A DNA stretch of 64,000 nucleotides from assembly GCA_017444665.1 (NCBI GenBank), contig JAFSWC010000015.1, forward strand, positions 1 to 64,000, in the 5' to 3' direction. Of the stretch, positions 43,429 through 51,657 are shown piece after piece. Both the position numbers and the translations under genes were made by a program. The notes under the pieces were generated by a model. That model did not search any database. It was not told where the DNA came from and saw only the letters and a list, made by a program, of their open reading frames with translations. Origin of the DNA: Oscillospiraceae bacterium (GTDB lineage Bacteria > Bacillota > Clostridia > Oscillospirales > Oscillospiraceae). Each line of letters opens with the position of its first letter. Within the stretch, counting starts at the first letter, position 1.

Positions 43429-43869
43429 TTATTCTTCGCCGCGCTCTTTTCTGGCCAGATCGTTCGTGTCGATCGAGTCGCGGAAAACAAAGAAGCGCTG
43501 ATAGAGAAATTCCGTGACAAAGTTAAGCACCATATTGATCGCCGTGACAAGATAGCCGTTCCAGCCGAGCGAGTCGGCAAGCGTACGCTCGAGAAGGGTG
43601 CTCAGCGGCGTGAAGACGGCGTAATAGCAGGCGACCTTCAGCATCGCGATCGGAACGTTGTTGGCAGATTTAAAGGTGAACTTGCGGTTGAGCGTAAAGT
43701 TCCAAAGCACGGACAGCACCAGCGCAAGCAGATAGCTCAGCCAGTTGGGCCAGTGGAGCAGCTCCTTGAACAGGGCAAAGCTGCTCATCTGGATCAGGCC
43801 GGCCGAGATCGAGAACAGCAGGAATTTGATCGAGCGGATCAGCTCTTTTTTCTTTTCCGATTTTTCCAT
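43429..43869 (-). CDS. GtrA family membrane protein
   Basis: This 146-residue protein has four hydrophobic helices and the GtrA motifs KFLLFSISAGLIQMSSF, SVLWNFTLNRKFTF and LNFVTEFLYQRFFVF. GtrA proteins are thought to move lipid-linked sugars across the membrane for surface glycosylation. No glycosyltransferase is adjacent. The ATG at 43869 follows GAAGGA. The gene has its own near-consensus promoter. Confidence 0.88.
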   Translation of the reverse strand: MEKSEKKKELIRSIKFLLFSISAGLIQMSSFALFKELLHWPNWLSYLLALVLSVLWNFTLNRKFTFKSANNVPIAMLKVACYYAVFTPLSTLLERTLADSLGWNGYLVTAINMVLNFVTEFLYQRFFVFRDSIDTNDLARKERGEE

Positions 43870-43918
43870 GACTTGTTTTCCTTCAACAAATAATAGGGCT
43901 GGAGAAAACTCCCGCCCT

Positions 43919-43946
43919 ATTATATCAAGTTTTTGAAGCATGTCAA
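43919..43946 (-). promoter_or_regulatory. gtrA promoter
   Basis: On the minus strand TTGACA (43941-43946) and TATAAT (43919-43924) are 16 bases apart. An inverted repeat starting at the -10 (AATAGGGC...GCCCTATT, to about 43890) may act in the leader or as an operator. Confidence 0.8.
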
Positions 43947-43959
43947 GGAGAGGAGACGA

Positions 43960-44331
43960 TCACAGCTCGGCAATGACCTCGCATTCAAGCAGCACGTCCT
44001 TCGGCAGCCGCGCGACCTCAACGCAGGAACGGGCGGGGAAGGGGGCGGTGAAATACTGGGCGTAGATCTCGTTGATCTTGCCGAAGTCGTTCATGTTCTT
44101 GATGAACACCGTGGTTTTGACGGCTTTGGAAATGTCGCTTCCGGCGGCGGCGAGAAGAGCGGCGATATTACGGAACACCTGGTGCGCCTGCGCTTCGAGC
44201 CCTTCTGCAAGAAGACCGGTTTCGGGGATGATGGGGATCTGGCCGGAAGCAAAGACAAAGCCTCCGGCGATCTGCGCCTGGGAGTAAGGACCGATCGCGG
44301 CCGGTGCTTTTTCGGTAGAAACGGTTTTCAT
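43960..44331 (-). CDS. ridA: RidA family reactive enamine/imine deaminase
   Basis: This 123-residue protein of the YjgF/YER057c/UK114 family has AIGPYSQA, GQIPIIPETG, and the active-site Arg in ARSCVEVARLP with the terminal ECE. It hydrolyses 2-aminoacrylate and 2-aminocrotonate released by PLP enzymes. It directly follows ilvA with AAGGAGG at its start, so the detoxifying enzyme is made with its source. Confidence 0.94.
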   Translation of the reverse strand: MKTVSTEKAPAAIGPYSQAQIAGGFVFASGQIPIIPETGLLAEGLEAQAHQVFRNIAALLAAAGSDISKAVKTTVFIKNMNDFGKINEIYAQYFTAPFPARSCVEVARLPKDVLLECEVIAEL

Positions 44332-44358
44332 GTGTTATCCTCCTTATAAACGATCCGA

Positions 44359-45570
44359 TCAGATCTCAGATTCTACAAGATAGCCTTTTTCACGCAGCGT
44401 GCGGATCACCGCGTCGCCGTGCGCCTCACCGCCGACCTCGAGCGAAACATGCACGTTCGTCTCGTTGGGGTTCAGCCCCTCGCTGAGCTTATCGTGCTCA
44501 AGCTGAAGAATGTTCGCGCCGGCCGAAGCGATTACGCTGAGCATCTGCAGCAAGCTGCCCGGCCGGTCGATCAGCGTGACGACAAATTTGATCCGGCGGT
44601 GGCGGGCGACAAGGCCGCGCTCGATGATGCTTTGGATAAAGCTGACGTCGATGTTGCCTCCTGACAGGACGCAGACCACGCGCTTGCCCGCAACATCCAG
44701 CTTGCCGCTTAAAACCGCGGCCAGCGGGGTGGCGCCGGCGGGCTCGACGACCTGCTTGCAGCGTTCGAGCAGGAGCAGGATCGCATCGGCGATCTCGGTG
44801 TCGGAGACGGTCAGAATCCCGTCTGCGTAACGGCGGATCAGATCGACCGTGATATCGCCCGGCGCTTTGACGGCGATACCGTCTGCGATCGTAGAGGCGG
44901 ACTCGGTCGTGACGAGGCGCCCTTCGCGATAGCTTTGCGCGATGGCGTCAGCACCCTCGGCCTGCACGCCGTAGACCTTGACGCGCGGGTTGAGCTGCTT
45001 GATTGCGGCGGAAACGCCGGCAAGAAGCCCGCCGCCGCCCGCCGGGACGATCACGATATCCACGGCAGGCAGATCGCCCAGGATCTCCATACCGAGCGTG
45101 CCCTGACCGGCAATGACTTCGAGATCGTTGTAGGGATGAAGGAAGGCCGCCCCCTCGTCCCGGCAGATCTCGCAGGCGCGGGCATAGGCGTCGTCATAGC
45201 AGTCGCCGGCCAGGACGACCTTGGCGCCGTAGCCCTCGGTTGCCTGGACTTTGGCGATCGGGGCAGCCTTGGGCATGACGATCGTGGCAGGAATGCCGAA
45301 TTTCTTGGCAGCATAGGCAACGCCCTGCGCGTGGTTGCCGGCCGAAGAGGCGACGACAGAGCATTTCTCGCCCCGTTCGACCATGGCGGCGATCTTGTTG
45401 CTGGCGCCGCGGATCTTGAAAGAGCCGGTTTTTTGGCGGTTTTCGCATTTCAGATATACCTTTCCGCCCGTCATGGCGGAAAATGTGGAAGAGAGATCCA
45501 ATTCGGTGTGATGCAGGATCGGCTTGAGACGCTCCTGCGCCAATTCAAATTCTTTCAGCTCGAGTTCCAT
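44359..45570 (-). CDS. ilvA: Threonine ammonia-lyase
   Basis: This 403-residue PLP enzyme converts threonine to 2-oxobutanoate and ammonia. K52 in TGSFKIRGA binds PLP, SAGNHAQGVAYAA and PAGGGGLLAG hold the cofactor, and a C-terminal ACT domain (about 325-403) suggests allosteric control. One ACT domain makes it the shorter biosynthetic/catabolic type found in Firmicutes. It heads an operon with ridA and has a palindrome in its promoter. Confidence 0.93.
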   Translation of the reverse strand: MELELKEFELAQERLKPILHHTELDLSSTFSAMTGGKVYLKCENRQKTGSFKIRGASNKIAAMVERGEKCSVVASSAGNHAQGVAYAAKKFGIPATIVMPKAAPIAKVQATEGYGAKVVLAGDCYDDAYARACEICRDEGAAFLHPYNDLEVIAGQGTLGMEILGDLPAVDIVIVPAGGGGLLAGVSAAIKQLNPRVKVYGVQAEGADAIAQSYREGRLVTTESASTIADGIAVKAPGDITVDLIRRYADGILTVSDTEIADAILLLLERCKQVVEPAGATPLAAVLSGKLDVAGKRVVCVLSGGNIDVSFIQSIIERGLVARHRRIKFVVTLIDRPGSLLQMLSVIASAGANILQLEHDKLSEGLNPNETNVHVSLEVGGEAHGDAVIRTLREKGYLVESEI

Positions 45571-45609
45571 ATGCGATCCTCCGATGAAAAGATTTCAGAT
45601 CTAAGTCGT

Positions 45610-45638
45610 ATTGTACGCCGACGGCGTACAAAAAACAA
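45610..45638 (-). promoter_or_regulatory. ilvA promoter with embedded palindrome
   Basis: On the minus strand TTGTTT (45633-45638) and TACAAT (45610-45615) are 17 bases apart. A 21-bp palindrome with perfect 10-bp arms (TTGTACGCCG / CGGCGTACAA, 45611-45631) covers the spacer and the -10. This is the layout of a repressor site. Confidence 0.65.
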
Positions 45639-45650
45639 ACCGGGAAAAAG

Positions 45651-45689
45651 AAAAACGTCATTCGGCACAAAACGGAATGACGTTTTTTG
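45651..45689 (-). terminator. Terminator of the VOC gene
   Basis: AAAAACGTCATTC and GAATGACGTTTTT form a 13-bp stem with A/T runs on both strands, directly after the VOC gene. Confidence 0.85.
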
Positions 45690-45695
45690 GAGATT

Positions 45696-46064
45696 TTACC
45701 GCTTGGGTACGATCTCGATCCAATACCCGTCCGGGTCCTCTATGAAATAGATGCCCATCGCGGGATTTTCAAAGCAGATACAGCCCATCTTTTCATGCTT
45801 TTCATGCGCGGCGGCCATATCTTCGGTGACAAAAGCAAGGTGGTATTCCTGCTCGCCGAGATCATAGGGCTCCGTCCGGTCGGTCAGATAAGTCAGCTCA
45901 AGCTGAAAGCCCGTCACGCCGTCGCCGAGGAAATTGATGATAAAGCTGCCGTCGGCGGCTTTTTTCTCGCGCACGACCTTCAGACCGAGCGCCTCGTCGT
46001 AAAACTTCAGCGAGCGTTCCAAATCAAGGACGTTGAAATTAAAATGGTTAAAGGCAAAGGACAT
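45696..46064 (-). CDS. VOC family protein (glyoxalase I-like)
   Basis: This 122-residue vicinal-oxygen-chelate protein has FNFNVLDLERSLKFYDEALGL, the strand FQLELTYL, and AMGIYFIEDPDGYWIEIVPK at the end. The glutamate near the C terminus and the early histidine fit the metal site of lactoylglutathione lyase. Clostridia generally lack glutathione, so the true thiol or substrate is unclear. Confidence 0.88.
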   Translation of the reverse strand: MSFAFNHFNFNVLDLERSLKFYDEALGLKVVREKKAADGSFIINFLGDGVTGFQLELTYLTDRTEPYDLGEQEYHLAFVTEDMAAAHEKHEKMGCICFENPAMGIYFIEDPDGYWIEIVPKR

Positions 46065-46104
46065 TTTTCTCGTCTCCTCTCATGTAAGCTGTCTGACAGC
46101 ATGT

Positions 46105-46950
46105 TTATAAGGAAATCGTCTCGCGCGTCTCGTGCCGGTCGTGGGAAAGCAGGATCGCCTCACAGCCACTTTCCGCATGCAGAGAACACAGATAGGCAAG
46201 CGCTTTTTTCCCCAGCTCCCGATCAAAGTAAAAACCGGGCGGCGTCCGGGTTTCCAGGTTTTCACGGCAGAGGGCGGCGTCTGAGGCAAGCAGCGCAAAG
46301 CGGCCGCCGTTTCGGACCATAACAGCGCAAAGCCCGTCGGTGTGACCCGGAAGATTGATCAGCATAACGCTCTCGTCATCGAAAAGATCATATGCCCAGC
46401 GATTGGTACCCAGCGGGGAACCGCGATACCAAAAGCGCTCGATCGGCATATCCATCCACAGCGCGCAGGGCTGACGGAGCTTATACACCGCGCGGCAGGA
46501 CCAGTAATACTCGTCTTCGGAAAGCAGAAAACGCTTTGCTCCGCGCAGCTCGTGCAGGCCGCCCACATGATCCGCATCAAGATGCGTCAGCAGGACGAGA
46601 TCAAGATCCTCCGACTTAAGGCCGCGCCTCGAAAGCTGCTCGGAAATGCTCATCCCGTTTTCCACAGACGGATGAAGATAGGCGGTAAGCGGCGCGCCGA
46701 TCAGCGAGGCGGAAGCTTTTGCATCAAACACGCCGGATGGGGAAAAAGCCCGGCCGACCCCGGCGTCGACCAAAATAAGACCTTTGGGATGCTCAATCAG
46801 ATAGCAGTAGCAAGGGAGCGGGACGCGATCCGTCAGCGGCGCAGCGGCACCACGCAGAGTGGAAACGAGGCCGGTCTTCCCGCCGAAGAGGGCATCGTGG
46901 GAAAGGGAGATCGTTCCGCAGCGCAGAAGATGGATCTTTATCTCGGGCAT
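46105..46950 (-). CDS. MBL-fold metallo-hydrolase (AHL lactonase-like)
   Basis: This 281-residue protein carries THLDADHVGG (H123, D125, D127, H128), LPGHTDG and LLSHDRHE, the metal ligands of the metallo-beta-lactamase fold. The N-terminal LVDAGVG and overall layout resemble N-acyl-homoserine lactonases, but the fold covers many hydrolases. The ATG at 46950 follows AAAGGAGGGCG. Its promoter is close to consensus. It is probably co-transcribed with nothing else. Confidence 0.88.
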   Translation of the reverse strand: MPEIKIHLLRCGTISLSHDALFGGKTGLVSTLRGAAAPLTDRVPLPCYCYLIEHPKGLILVDAGVGRAFSPSGVFDAKASASLIGAPLTAYLHPSVENGMSISEQLSRRGLKSEDLDLVLLTHLDADHVGGLHELRGAKRFLLSEDEYYWSCRAVYKLRQPCALWMDMPIERFWYRGSPLGTNRWAYDLFDDESVMLINLPGHTDGLCAVMVRNGGRFALLASDAALCRENLETRTPPGFYFDRELGKKALAYLCSLHAESGCEAILLSHDRHETRETISL

Positions 46951-46983
46951 AAGCGCCCTCCTTTGTTGATTCCTTTTTTTAAT

Positions 46984-47012
46984 ATTGTATTCCCGACGGA
47001 AAATGCTGTCAA
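46984..47012 (-). promoter_or_regulatory. Promoter of the MBL hydrolase
   Basis: On the minus strand TTGACA (47007-47012) and TACAAT (46984-46989) are 17 bases apart. Confidence 0.75.
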
Positions 47013-47103
47013 TAGACATCGGTCGTTCTCCTGAGAAGAACAAAACAGAAAGATAATATTATGTAAACCGCTTTTGCGCATCGCGAAAGAATCATACGAA
47101 GCC

Positions 47104-47132
47104 TTGCCTGATTGCGGCAGATGTGGTAGAAT
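47104..47132 (+). promoter_or_regulatory. Promoter of the small coiled-coil membrane protein
   Basis: TTGCCT (47104-47109) and TAGAAT (47127-47132) are 17 bases apart, about 35 bases before the ATG at 47168. Confidence 0.65.
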
Positions 47133-47167
47133 GCGTTCACCAGATGAAAAAAGAGGAGGAGAGCGGG

Positions 47168-47584
47168 ATGCCGAGAGATATCGGAAGCATGACCGACCAC
47201 GAGCTTTTGGAAGAACTTGTCCTTCAGGGCCGCCGCGCCGAAAGGGCGAACACGATTAAAACCTGTGTGATCGCCGGCTTGCTGCTGGTGATCATCATCC
47301 TGGCGCTGGTTTATATCCCGAAGATCATGGCGCCGATCCGCCAACTCAGCGAGAGCATGGACGAGATTCGCAGCACGGCGGAGCAGGTCAAGTCGGTTCT
47401 TGAAAATTTTGACCAGGAAACGATCGACAAATTCAAACAGTCTATGGAAAGCTTCGGAGAGACCTCGCAGCAGGCGCGGGTCTTTCTGGAAAAGCTCAAG
47501 GATAGCGGGATCGAAAACTTTGCCTCGACCATTGAGGAGCTGAACAAAGCCATTGACGGTTTGGTGAAGTTTTTCCGCCGATAG
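47168..47584 (+). CDS. Small membrane protein with coiled-coil tail
   Basis: This 138-residue protein has a cytoplasmic N terminus, one membrane segment (about 31-51) and an alpha-helical coiled coil rich in Glu/Ser/Gln, from IRQLSESMDEIRSTAEQV to the end. The arrangement resembles DUF948-type proteins or the stalk of a chemoreceptor without a signalling domain. The ATG at 47168 follows AGGAGGAGAGCGGG. Function unknown. Confidence 0.78.
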   Translation: MPRDIGSMTDHELLEELVLQGRRAERANTIKTCVIAGLLLVIIILALVYIPKIMAPIRQLSESMDEIRSTAEQVKSVLENFDQETIDKFKQSMESFGETSQQARVFLEKLKDSGIENFASTIEELNKAIDGLVKFFRR

Positions 47585-47594
47585 AAAGAAGCAA

Positions 47595-47637
47595 TACGCC
47601 GCCGTTCGACCGGAAGATCGGACGGCGGCGTATTTTT
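47595..47637 (+). terminator. Terminator after the coiled-coil membrane protein
   Basis: TACGCCGCCGTTC pairs with GACGGCGGCGTA and is followed by TTTTTG. Confidence 0.85.
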
Positions 47638-47662
47638 GCGTAAAGACGTAAGACAAAGGGCT

Positions 47663-48829
47663 TCAGGACTCGGTCGTTTCCGCGCTGTCTGTCAAAGAAA
47701 GAAGGGTCTGCGTAAAGCCGTAGGTTTCGGCCAGCTCGCGGCAGCGGGGCAGATTTTTTTCACGCGGGGCGCGGCGGCGCTCGGCGCGGATCATGAGATT
47801 TTTGGGGGAGTGCTCAAAGTCGATGAACTCGATCAGATCGACGGCATAGCCCAGATCCTCCAGCACGTCGGCGCGAATCGCGTCCGTCAGAAGGGCGGAA
47901 AGACGCTCTTTGAGGATGCCGTGCTTGAGCAGAATGTCAAGATCGCCGCCCTTGCGGATGGAAGAATTGATCTCGTGCTGGCAGCAGGGAACGGAAAAAA
48001 TGTATTTCGCGCCGTGCCGCACGGCATAGTCGAGGGCATAATCGGTGGCGGTATCGCATGCATGCAGCGTGACGAGCAGATCGATCTGCCTGTCCGCCAG
48101 CTTATCCCTGGAAACGTCCGCCACTTCAAAGCGGAGAGAGCTATAGCCGTACTTCGCGGCAACGGCGTTGCAGCGCTCGACCACATCGGCCTTGAGATCA
48201 TAGCCGATCATGTCCACGTCAAAGCCGCGCTTGACGGCAAAGTAATAGTAAAGAATAAAGGTCAGATACGATTTGCCGCAGCCGAAGTCCATGACCGTCA
48301 GCTTGCCCGGCTCGAGCTTGGAAAAACTGTCGTCGTTCAGTTCGACAAAGCGGTTGATCTGGCGGTATTTGTCATATTTGGCCTTGACGATGCGCATATC
48401 AGGGGTGAAAACGCCCAAATCCACCAGCGCCGGAATGTTTTCCCCTTCGGCAAGCAGATAGCGTTTTTCCCGGTTGTGCGCAAGCGCGGCGTCGCCGCCG
48501 GGGCGGGGGACGGATGACTTGCCGCTTTTCTTATAAGTCCCGTCGCGGCGCAGGACATACTGGGCCGCGCCTTCTGACTGCATCAGCAGGATCTGGCGAT
48601 AGCGGCCGTCGAGCGTATTCGCGGCAAAGCGTAAAAGGGCGCCGGAATCGAAATTGAAATGGAAAGCTTTGTTGTCGCGTATCCCCTCGGCTTGAAAAGC
48701 GGTGTCCCGTCCGATTTTGACGGGGCGGATCGTGACGCGGGCATATTCCGCGCCCTCCATCGGCTGGGAAAAAACCGCTTTGACAAGCTGCGGCAGCGCG
48801 GCAGAGAGCTCGGTTTGCAGTGCAGGCAT
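47663..48829 (-). CDS. Class I SAM-dependent methyltransferase (METTL25-like)
   Basis: This 388-residue protein has motif I VMDFGCGKSYL near 178, DMIGYDLK, and LHACDTATDYAL followed by SVPCCQHE. This is the signature of the methyltransferase-32 group that includes METTL25/RRNAD1-like proteins. An N-terminal region of about 150 residues is conserved in Firmicute members. The substrate is probably RNA, but this is unproven. It lies 15 bases after rsmI in the same direction. Confidence 0.87.
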   Translation of the reverse strand: MPALQTELSAALPQLVKAVFSQPMEGAEYARVTIRPVKIGRDTAFQAEGIRDNKAFHFNFDSGALLRFAANTLDGRYRQILLMQSEGAAQYVLRRDGTYKKSGKSSVPRPGGDAALAHNREKRYLLAEGENIPALVDLGVFTPDMRIVKAKYDKYRQINRFVELNDDSFSKLEPGKLTVMDFGCGKSYLTFILYYYFAVKRGFDVDMIGYDLKADVVERCNAVAAKYGYSSLRFEVADVSRDKLADRQIDLLVTLHACDTATDYALDYAVRHGAKYIFSVPCCQHEINSSIRKGGDLDILLKHGILKERLSALLTDAIRADVLEDLGYAVDLIEFIDFEHSPKNLMIRAERRRAPREKNLPRCRELAETYGFTQTLLSLTDSAETTES

Positions 48830-48843
48830 GACAGCCCCTCCCG

Positions 48844-49716
48844 TCAGAACAGTTTTTTCAGATTCAGAAGTGCGGCCTTCAGCTCGTTTTTGCTGTAAGA
48901 ATTGTTCTCGTCCGCGAGAACGGCGGCGACGGCGTCCTTTCCGCTGACGCCTTTGGCGACCATCGCATCGACAAGCATCGCCTCGGCCGAGACGGTATGC
49001 TCGGTCTTGGTGAAGAGATAGCTCTCGTCGATCTCGATCACGACGGCATATTCGCCCTTTTCATAATTGCCCTTGGCAAGCAGCTTTTCTTTTACCTCCG
49101 CGGGCGTGCCGCGAAAGCTCATCTCGTGCAGCTTTGTCAGATCGTTGCAGAGACACATACGCACGCCGGCCTCGCTGTCGACAAAGAAATCGACCAGCTC
49201 CATGATGCGCTTGGGGCTTTCGTAAAAGACAAAGGTGCGCGTGTCGCCGCGGCGAAGCTTTTCCAGCAGCTTTCTTCTGTCGGCGTTTTCCCGCGGAAAG
49301 AAGCCGTAAAACAGAAAGCTGGAAAGATCAAAGCCCGAGACGGACAGTGCAGTCACGGCAGCGCAGCAGCCGGGTACGCCGATCACGTCGATCCCGGCTT
49401 CGACCGCGGCGCGGATCAGCTCGTTCCCCGGATCGGAGATGCAGGGCGTGCCGGCGTCGGTGATGACGGCGACGCTTTTTCCCGCAAGCATTTCGTCGAC
49501 AAAATAACGCGCTTTGCCGTATTCGTTGAATTTGTGGTTGGAGACCAGCTTGTTGCGGATCTCCAGCTTGCCGAGCAGCACCATCGAACGGCGCGTATCC
49601 TCAGCCGCGATGATGTCGACTGTGCTTAAGATCTCACGGCCGCGAGGGGACATGTCGCGCGAATTGCCGATCGGCGTCGCTACGATATAAAGTTTTCCCG
49701 TATTTTTCTCATCCAT
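48844..49716 (-). CDS. rsmI: 16S rRNA (cytidine(1402)-2'-O)-methyltransferase
   Basis: This 290-residue tetrapyrrole-methylase-fold enzyme methylates C1402 in the ribosomal decoding site. The motifs are LYIVATPIGN, AAEDTRRS, VITDAGTPCISDPG and VFYESPKRI. Full length. It sits between the YjbR gene and the METTL25-like methyltransferase, suggesting an RNA-modification cluster. Confidence 0.95.
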   Translation of the reverse strand: MDEKNTGKLYIVATPIGNSRDMSPRGREILSTVDIIAAEDTRRSMVLLGKLEIRNKLVSNHKFNEYGKARYFVDEMLAGKSVAVITDAGTPCISDPGNELIRAAVEAGIDVIGVPGCCAAVTALSVSGFDLSSFLFYGFFPRENADRRKLLEKLRRGDTRTFVFYESPKRIMELVDFFVDSEAGVRMCLCNDLTKLHEMSFRGTPAEVKEKLLAKGNYEKGEYAVVIEIDESYLFTKTEHTVSAEAMLVDAMVAKGVSGKDAVAAVLADENNSYSKNELKAALLNLKKLF

Positions 49717-49726
49717 GGCGATCGTC

Positions 49727-50086
49727 CTAAAAATCCTCGGTGTATTTTTTGAGCCTCCGCGGCGCGGTCAGATCATAGCTGTCGGAAATCATGCGGCGGA
49801 TCACGTCTTCATCCACGCTGCCGTCAAGAATAATGCCGCTCCAGTGCAGCTTGTTCATATGATAGGCCGGAACGACGGAGGCAAATTCCCTGCGCCAGAA
49901 ATCGCCCCAGGCCGGGTCGTTTTTTACGTTGATCCAGATATGCCCGTCGTACTCAAAGATAAGGGCAAAGATCTTTTTGTTTGAGCTGTGGCGCATACAG
50001 GTATAGTTCATGTCGTCGAAAGGATAGTCTTCGTACGTGCCTGCAAGCTCAAGACAGGCGTCGATGGCCTGTTGCCTTGTTATCAT
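49727..50086 (-). CDS. MmcQ/YjbR family protein
   Basis: This 119-residue protein of the CyaY-like/YjbR fold shows YPFDDMNYTCMRH, KIFALIFEYDG, and the ending PAYHMNKLHWSGIIL. The family may bind DNA, but no member here has a proven role. I place the start at the ATG at 50086 because MITRQQAIDACL is the typical opening; the frame is open 14 codons further upstream. Confidence 0.88.
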   Translation of the reverse strand: MITRQQAIDACLELAGTYEDYPFDDMNYTCMRHSSNKKIFALIFEYDGHIWINVKNDPAWGDFWRREFASVVPAYHMNKLHWSGIILDGSVDEDVIRRMISDSYDLTAPRRLKKYTEDF

Positions 50087-50180
50087 TGGAGATAGACCTC
50101 GTTTATTCGTTTTTTTCCAGTATACCACGCGTACGGGAGATTGTCATCAAAAAGGAAAAGCGAAAATGAAAAAGAAAAGC

Positions 50181-50209
50181 TTGAATTCTTCCACGATTTA
50201 AAGTAGTAT
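50181..50209 (+). promoter_or_regulatory. Promoter of the DUF5058 operon
   Basis: TTGAAT (50181-50186) and TAGTAT (50204-50209) are 17 bases apart, 30 bases before the start. Confidence 0.65.
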
Positions 50210-50238
50210 TTTACTAAAAATATAAGGGAGGCCAGCAG

Positions 50239-50976
50239 ATGGTTTTTAACGTAAACAGCCCGATCCTGTTCGTTGTGGCGGGGGTCGCCGTTGCAGTCGT
50301 ACTGGCACAGTCGATCTGCTTTTTACTTAAAGCCTGGCGGCGTGCGCAGGAGCTTGGGATGGATATGAAAAAGCTGAGGCGTACGGCGCGCACAGCGGCG
50401 GTCTTTACGATCGCACCGGCAGCGGCGATCGTCATCAGCGTCATCACGTTATCAAAGGATCTCGGTGTACCGCTTCCGTGGCTTCGACTGAGTGTTGTGG
50501 GCAATCTCTCTTATGAGACGATAGCGGCAACGAACGCAGAGAGCGCAATGGGCCTTACTTTCGGTCAGGTCAGTGCTCTGACGGCTCAGCAGTACGTCAC
50601 GATCGCCGCGGTCATGACAGTCAGCATTTTAATCGGAATCTGGCTTGTTCCGCTGATCGGAGAGAGACTGCTCAACGGCATGATCACACTGGAAAACCGG
50701 GATAAGAAATGGGGAGAGATCTTTTCCGCCTCTATGTTTATCGGCATGATCTCGGCCTTTATCGGCTACGTTTTCTGCGATTTCTCCGGCGTTTTCCATG
50801 GGGATTTGGCCGGACTGGTCCCTGTGTGCGTTATGACCGTATCTGCTCTCGTTATGACGGCGCTCGGTCTCACATCAAAAAGGAAAGGGCTGCGTGTGCT
50901 GGCCGATTATGCATTGCCCGTCAGTCTGATCGCTGGCATGGCAAGCGCTGTGCCGTTTACGGCTTGGCTGGGCTGA
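50239..50976 (+). CDS. DUF5058 membrane protein
   Basis: This 245-residue integral membrane protein has about six helices and the family opening FNVNSPILFVVAGVAVAVVLAQSICFLLKAW. A cytoplasmic loop is followed by FTIAPAAAIVISVITLSKDLGVPLPWLRLSVVG. DUF5058 proteins are usually followed by a second membrane protein and an M20 peptidase, as here. The pair could form a transporter for a small peptide or amino acid derivative, but that is inference. AGGGAGGCCAGC precedes the ATG. Confidence 0.85.
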   Translation: MVFNVNSPILFVVAGVAVAVVLAQSICFLLKAWRRAQELGMDMKKLRRTARTAAVFTIAPAAAIVISVITLSKDLGVPLPWLRLSVVGNLSYETIAATNAESAMGLTFGQVSALTAQQYVTIAAVMTVSILIGIWLVPLIGERLLNGMITLENRDKKWGEIFSASMFIGMISAFIGYVFCDFSGVFHGDLAGLVPVCVMTVSALVMTALGLTSKRKGLRVLADYALPVSLIAGMASAVPFTAWLG

Positions 50977-50991
50977 GAGGAGGAGAGAAAG

Positions 50992-51657
50992 ATGAGACAA
51001 GAATCCGCTTATCTCCGCTCCGTCCACCGCGAGGGACGCATCTGGAATATTTCCGTGGCCGTGATCCTGCTGCTGGTGCCGGTTGCGGTCGGACTGATCT
51101 ACCGCACGATGCCGGATTGGCATGGCTTTGCACTTGGCCTGCTGGCGACGGCGCCGATGTATTGGGCTGTCGGTGCGATCGAGACGGTGACCTATGTGCC
51201 GATGCTCGGCGCGGGAGGTTCCTACCTGTCGTTTGTGACAGGCAATATTTCTAATCTCAAGCTGCCGGTCGCGCTCAACGCGCTTGAGCAGGCGGGCGTC
51301 GGCATTAACTCGGAGGAGGGCGAAATCGTATCCACAATCGCGATCGCCGTGTCAAGCATCGTTACGACGTTGATCATCATTCTCGGCGTTGTGCTCATCA
51401 CACCGCTCACGCCGCTGCTGAACGCACCGGCTCTCGCACCGGCTTTTGCGCAGATCCTCCCTGCACTTTTCGGTGCTCTTGGCGTTGTGTTCATTTCGAA
51501 AAACTGGAAGATCGCGGTAGCGCCGGTCCTGCTGATGCTGGTGCTGTTTATTGCCATTCCGGCGCTCAATGCCGGCACGGTCGGCATCATGGTACCTGTC
51601 GGCGTGCTCTTTACGCTTGGCGTTTCTCGCATTCTGTATAAAAGGGGGATCCTGTAA
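50992..51657 (+). CDS. Partner membrane protein of DUF5058
   Basis: This 221-residue protein has about six membrane helices. A conserved-looking segment VTYVPMLGAGGSYLSFVTGNISNLKLP carries small residues like those lining a transport path. It is separated by 15 bases from the DUF5058 gene and shares the start/stop base region with the M20 gene. No named family is recognised. Likely the second subunit of the DUF5058 membrane complex. Confidence 0.78.
   Translation: MRQESAYLRSVHREGRIWNISVAVILLLVPVAVGLIYRTMPDWHGFALGLLATAPMYWAVGAIETVTYVPMLGAGGSYLSFVTGNISNLKLPVALNALEQAGVGINSEEGEIVSTIAIAVSSIVTTLIIILGVVLITPLTPLLNAPALAPAFAQILPALFGALGVVFISKNWKIAVAPVLLMLVLFIAIPALNAGTVGIMVPVGVLFTLGVSRILYKRGIL

Noticed and set aside
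43291..43440. Possible folate (THF) riboswitch before folD
   Set aside because: I looked for the conserved paired segments and found only the gtrA terminator and AT-rich sequence.
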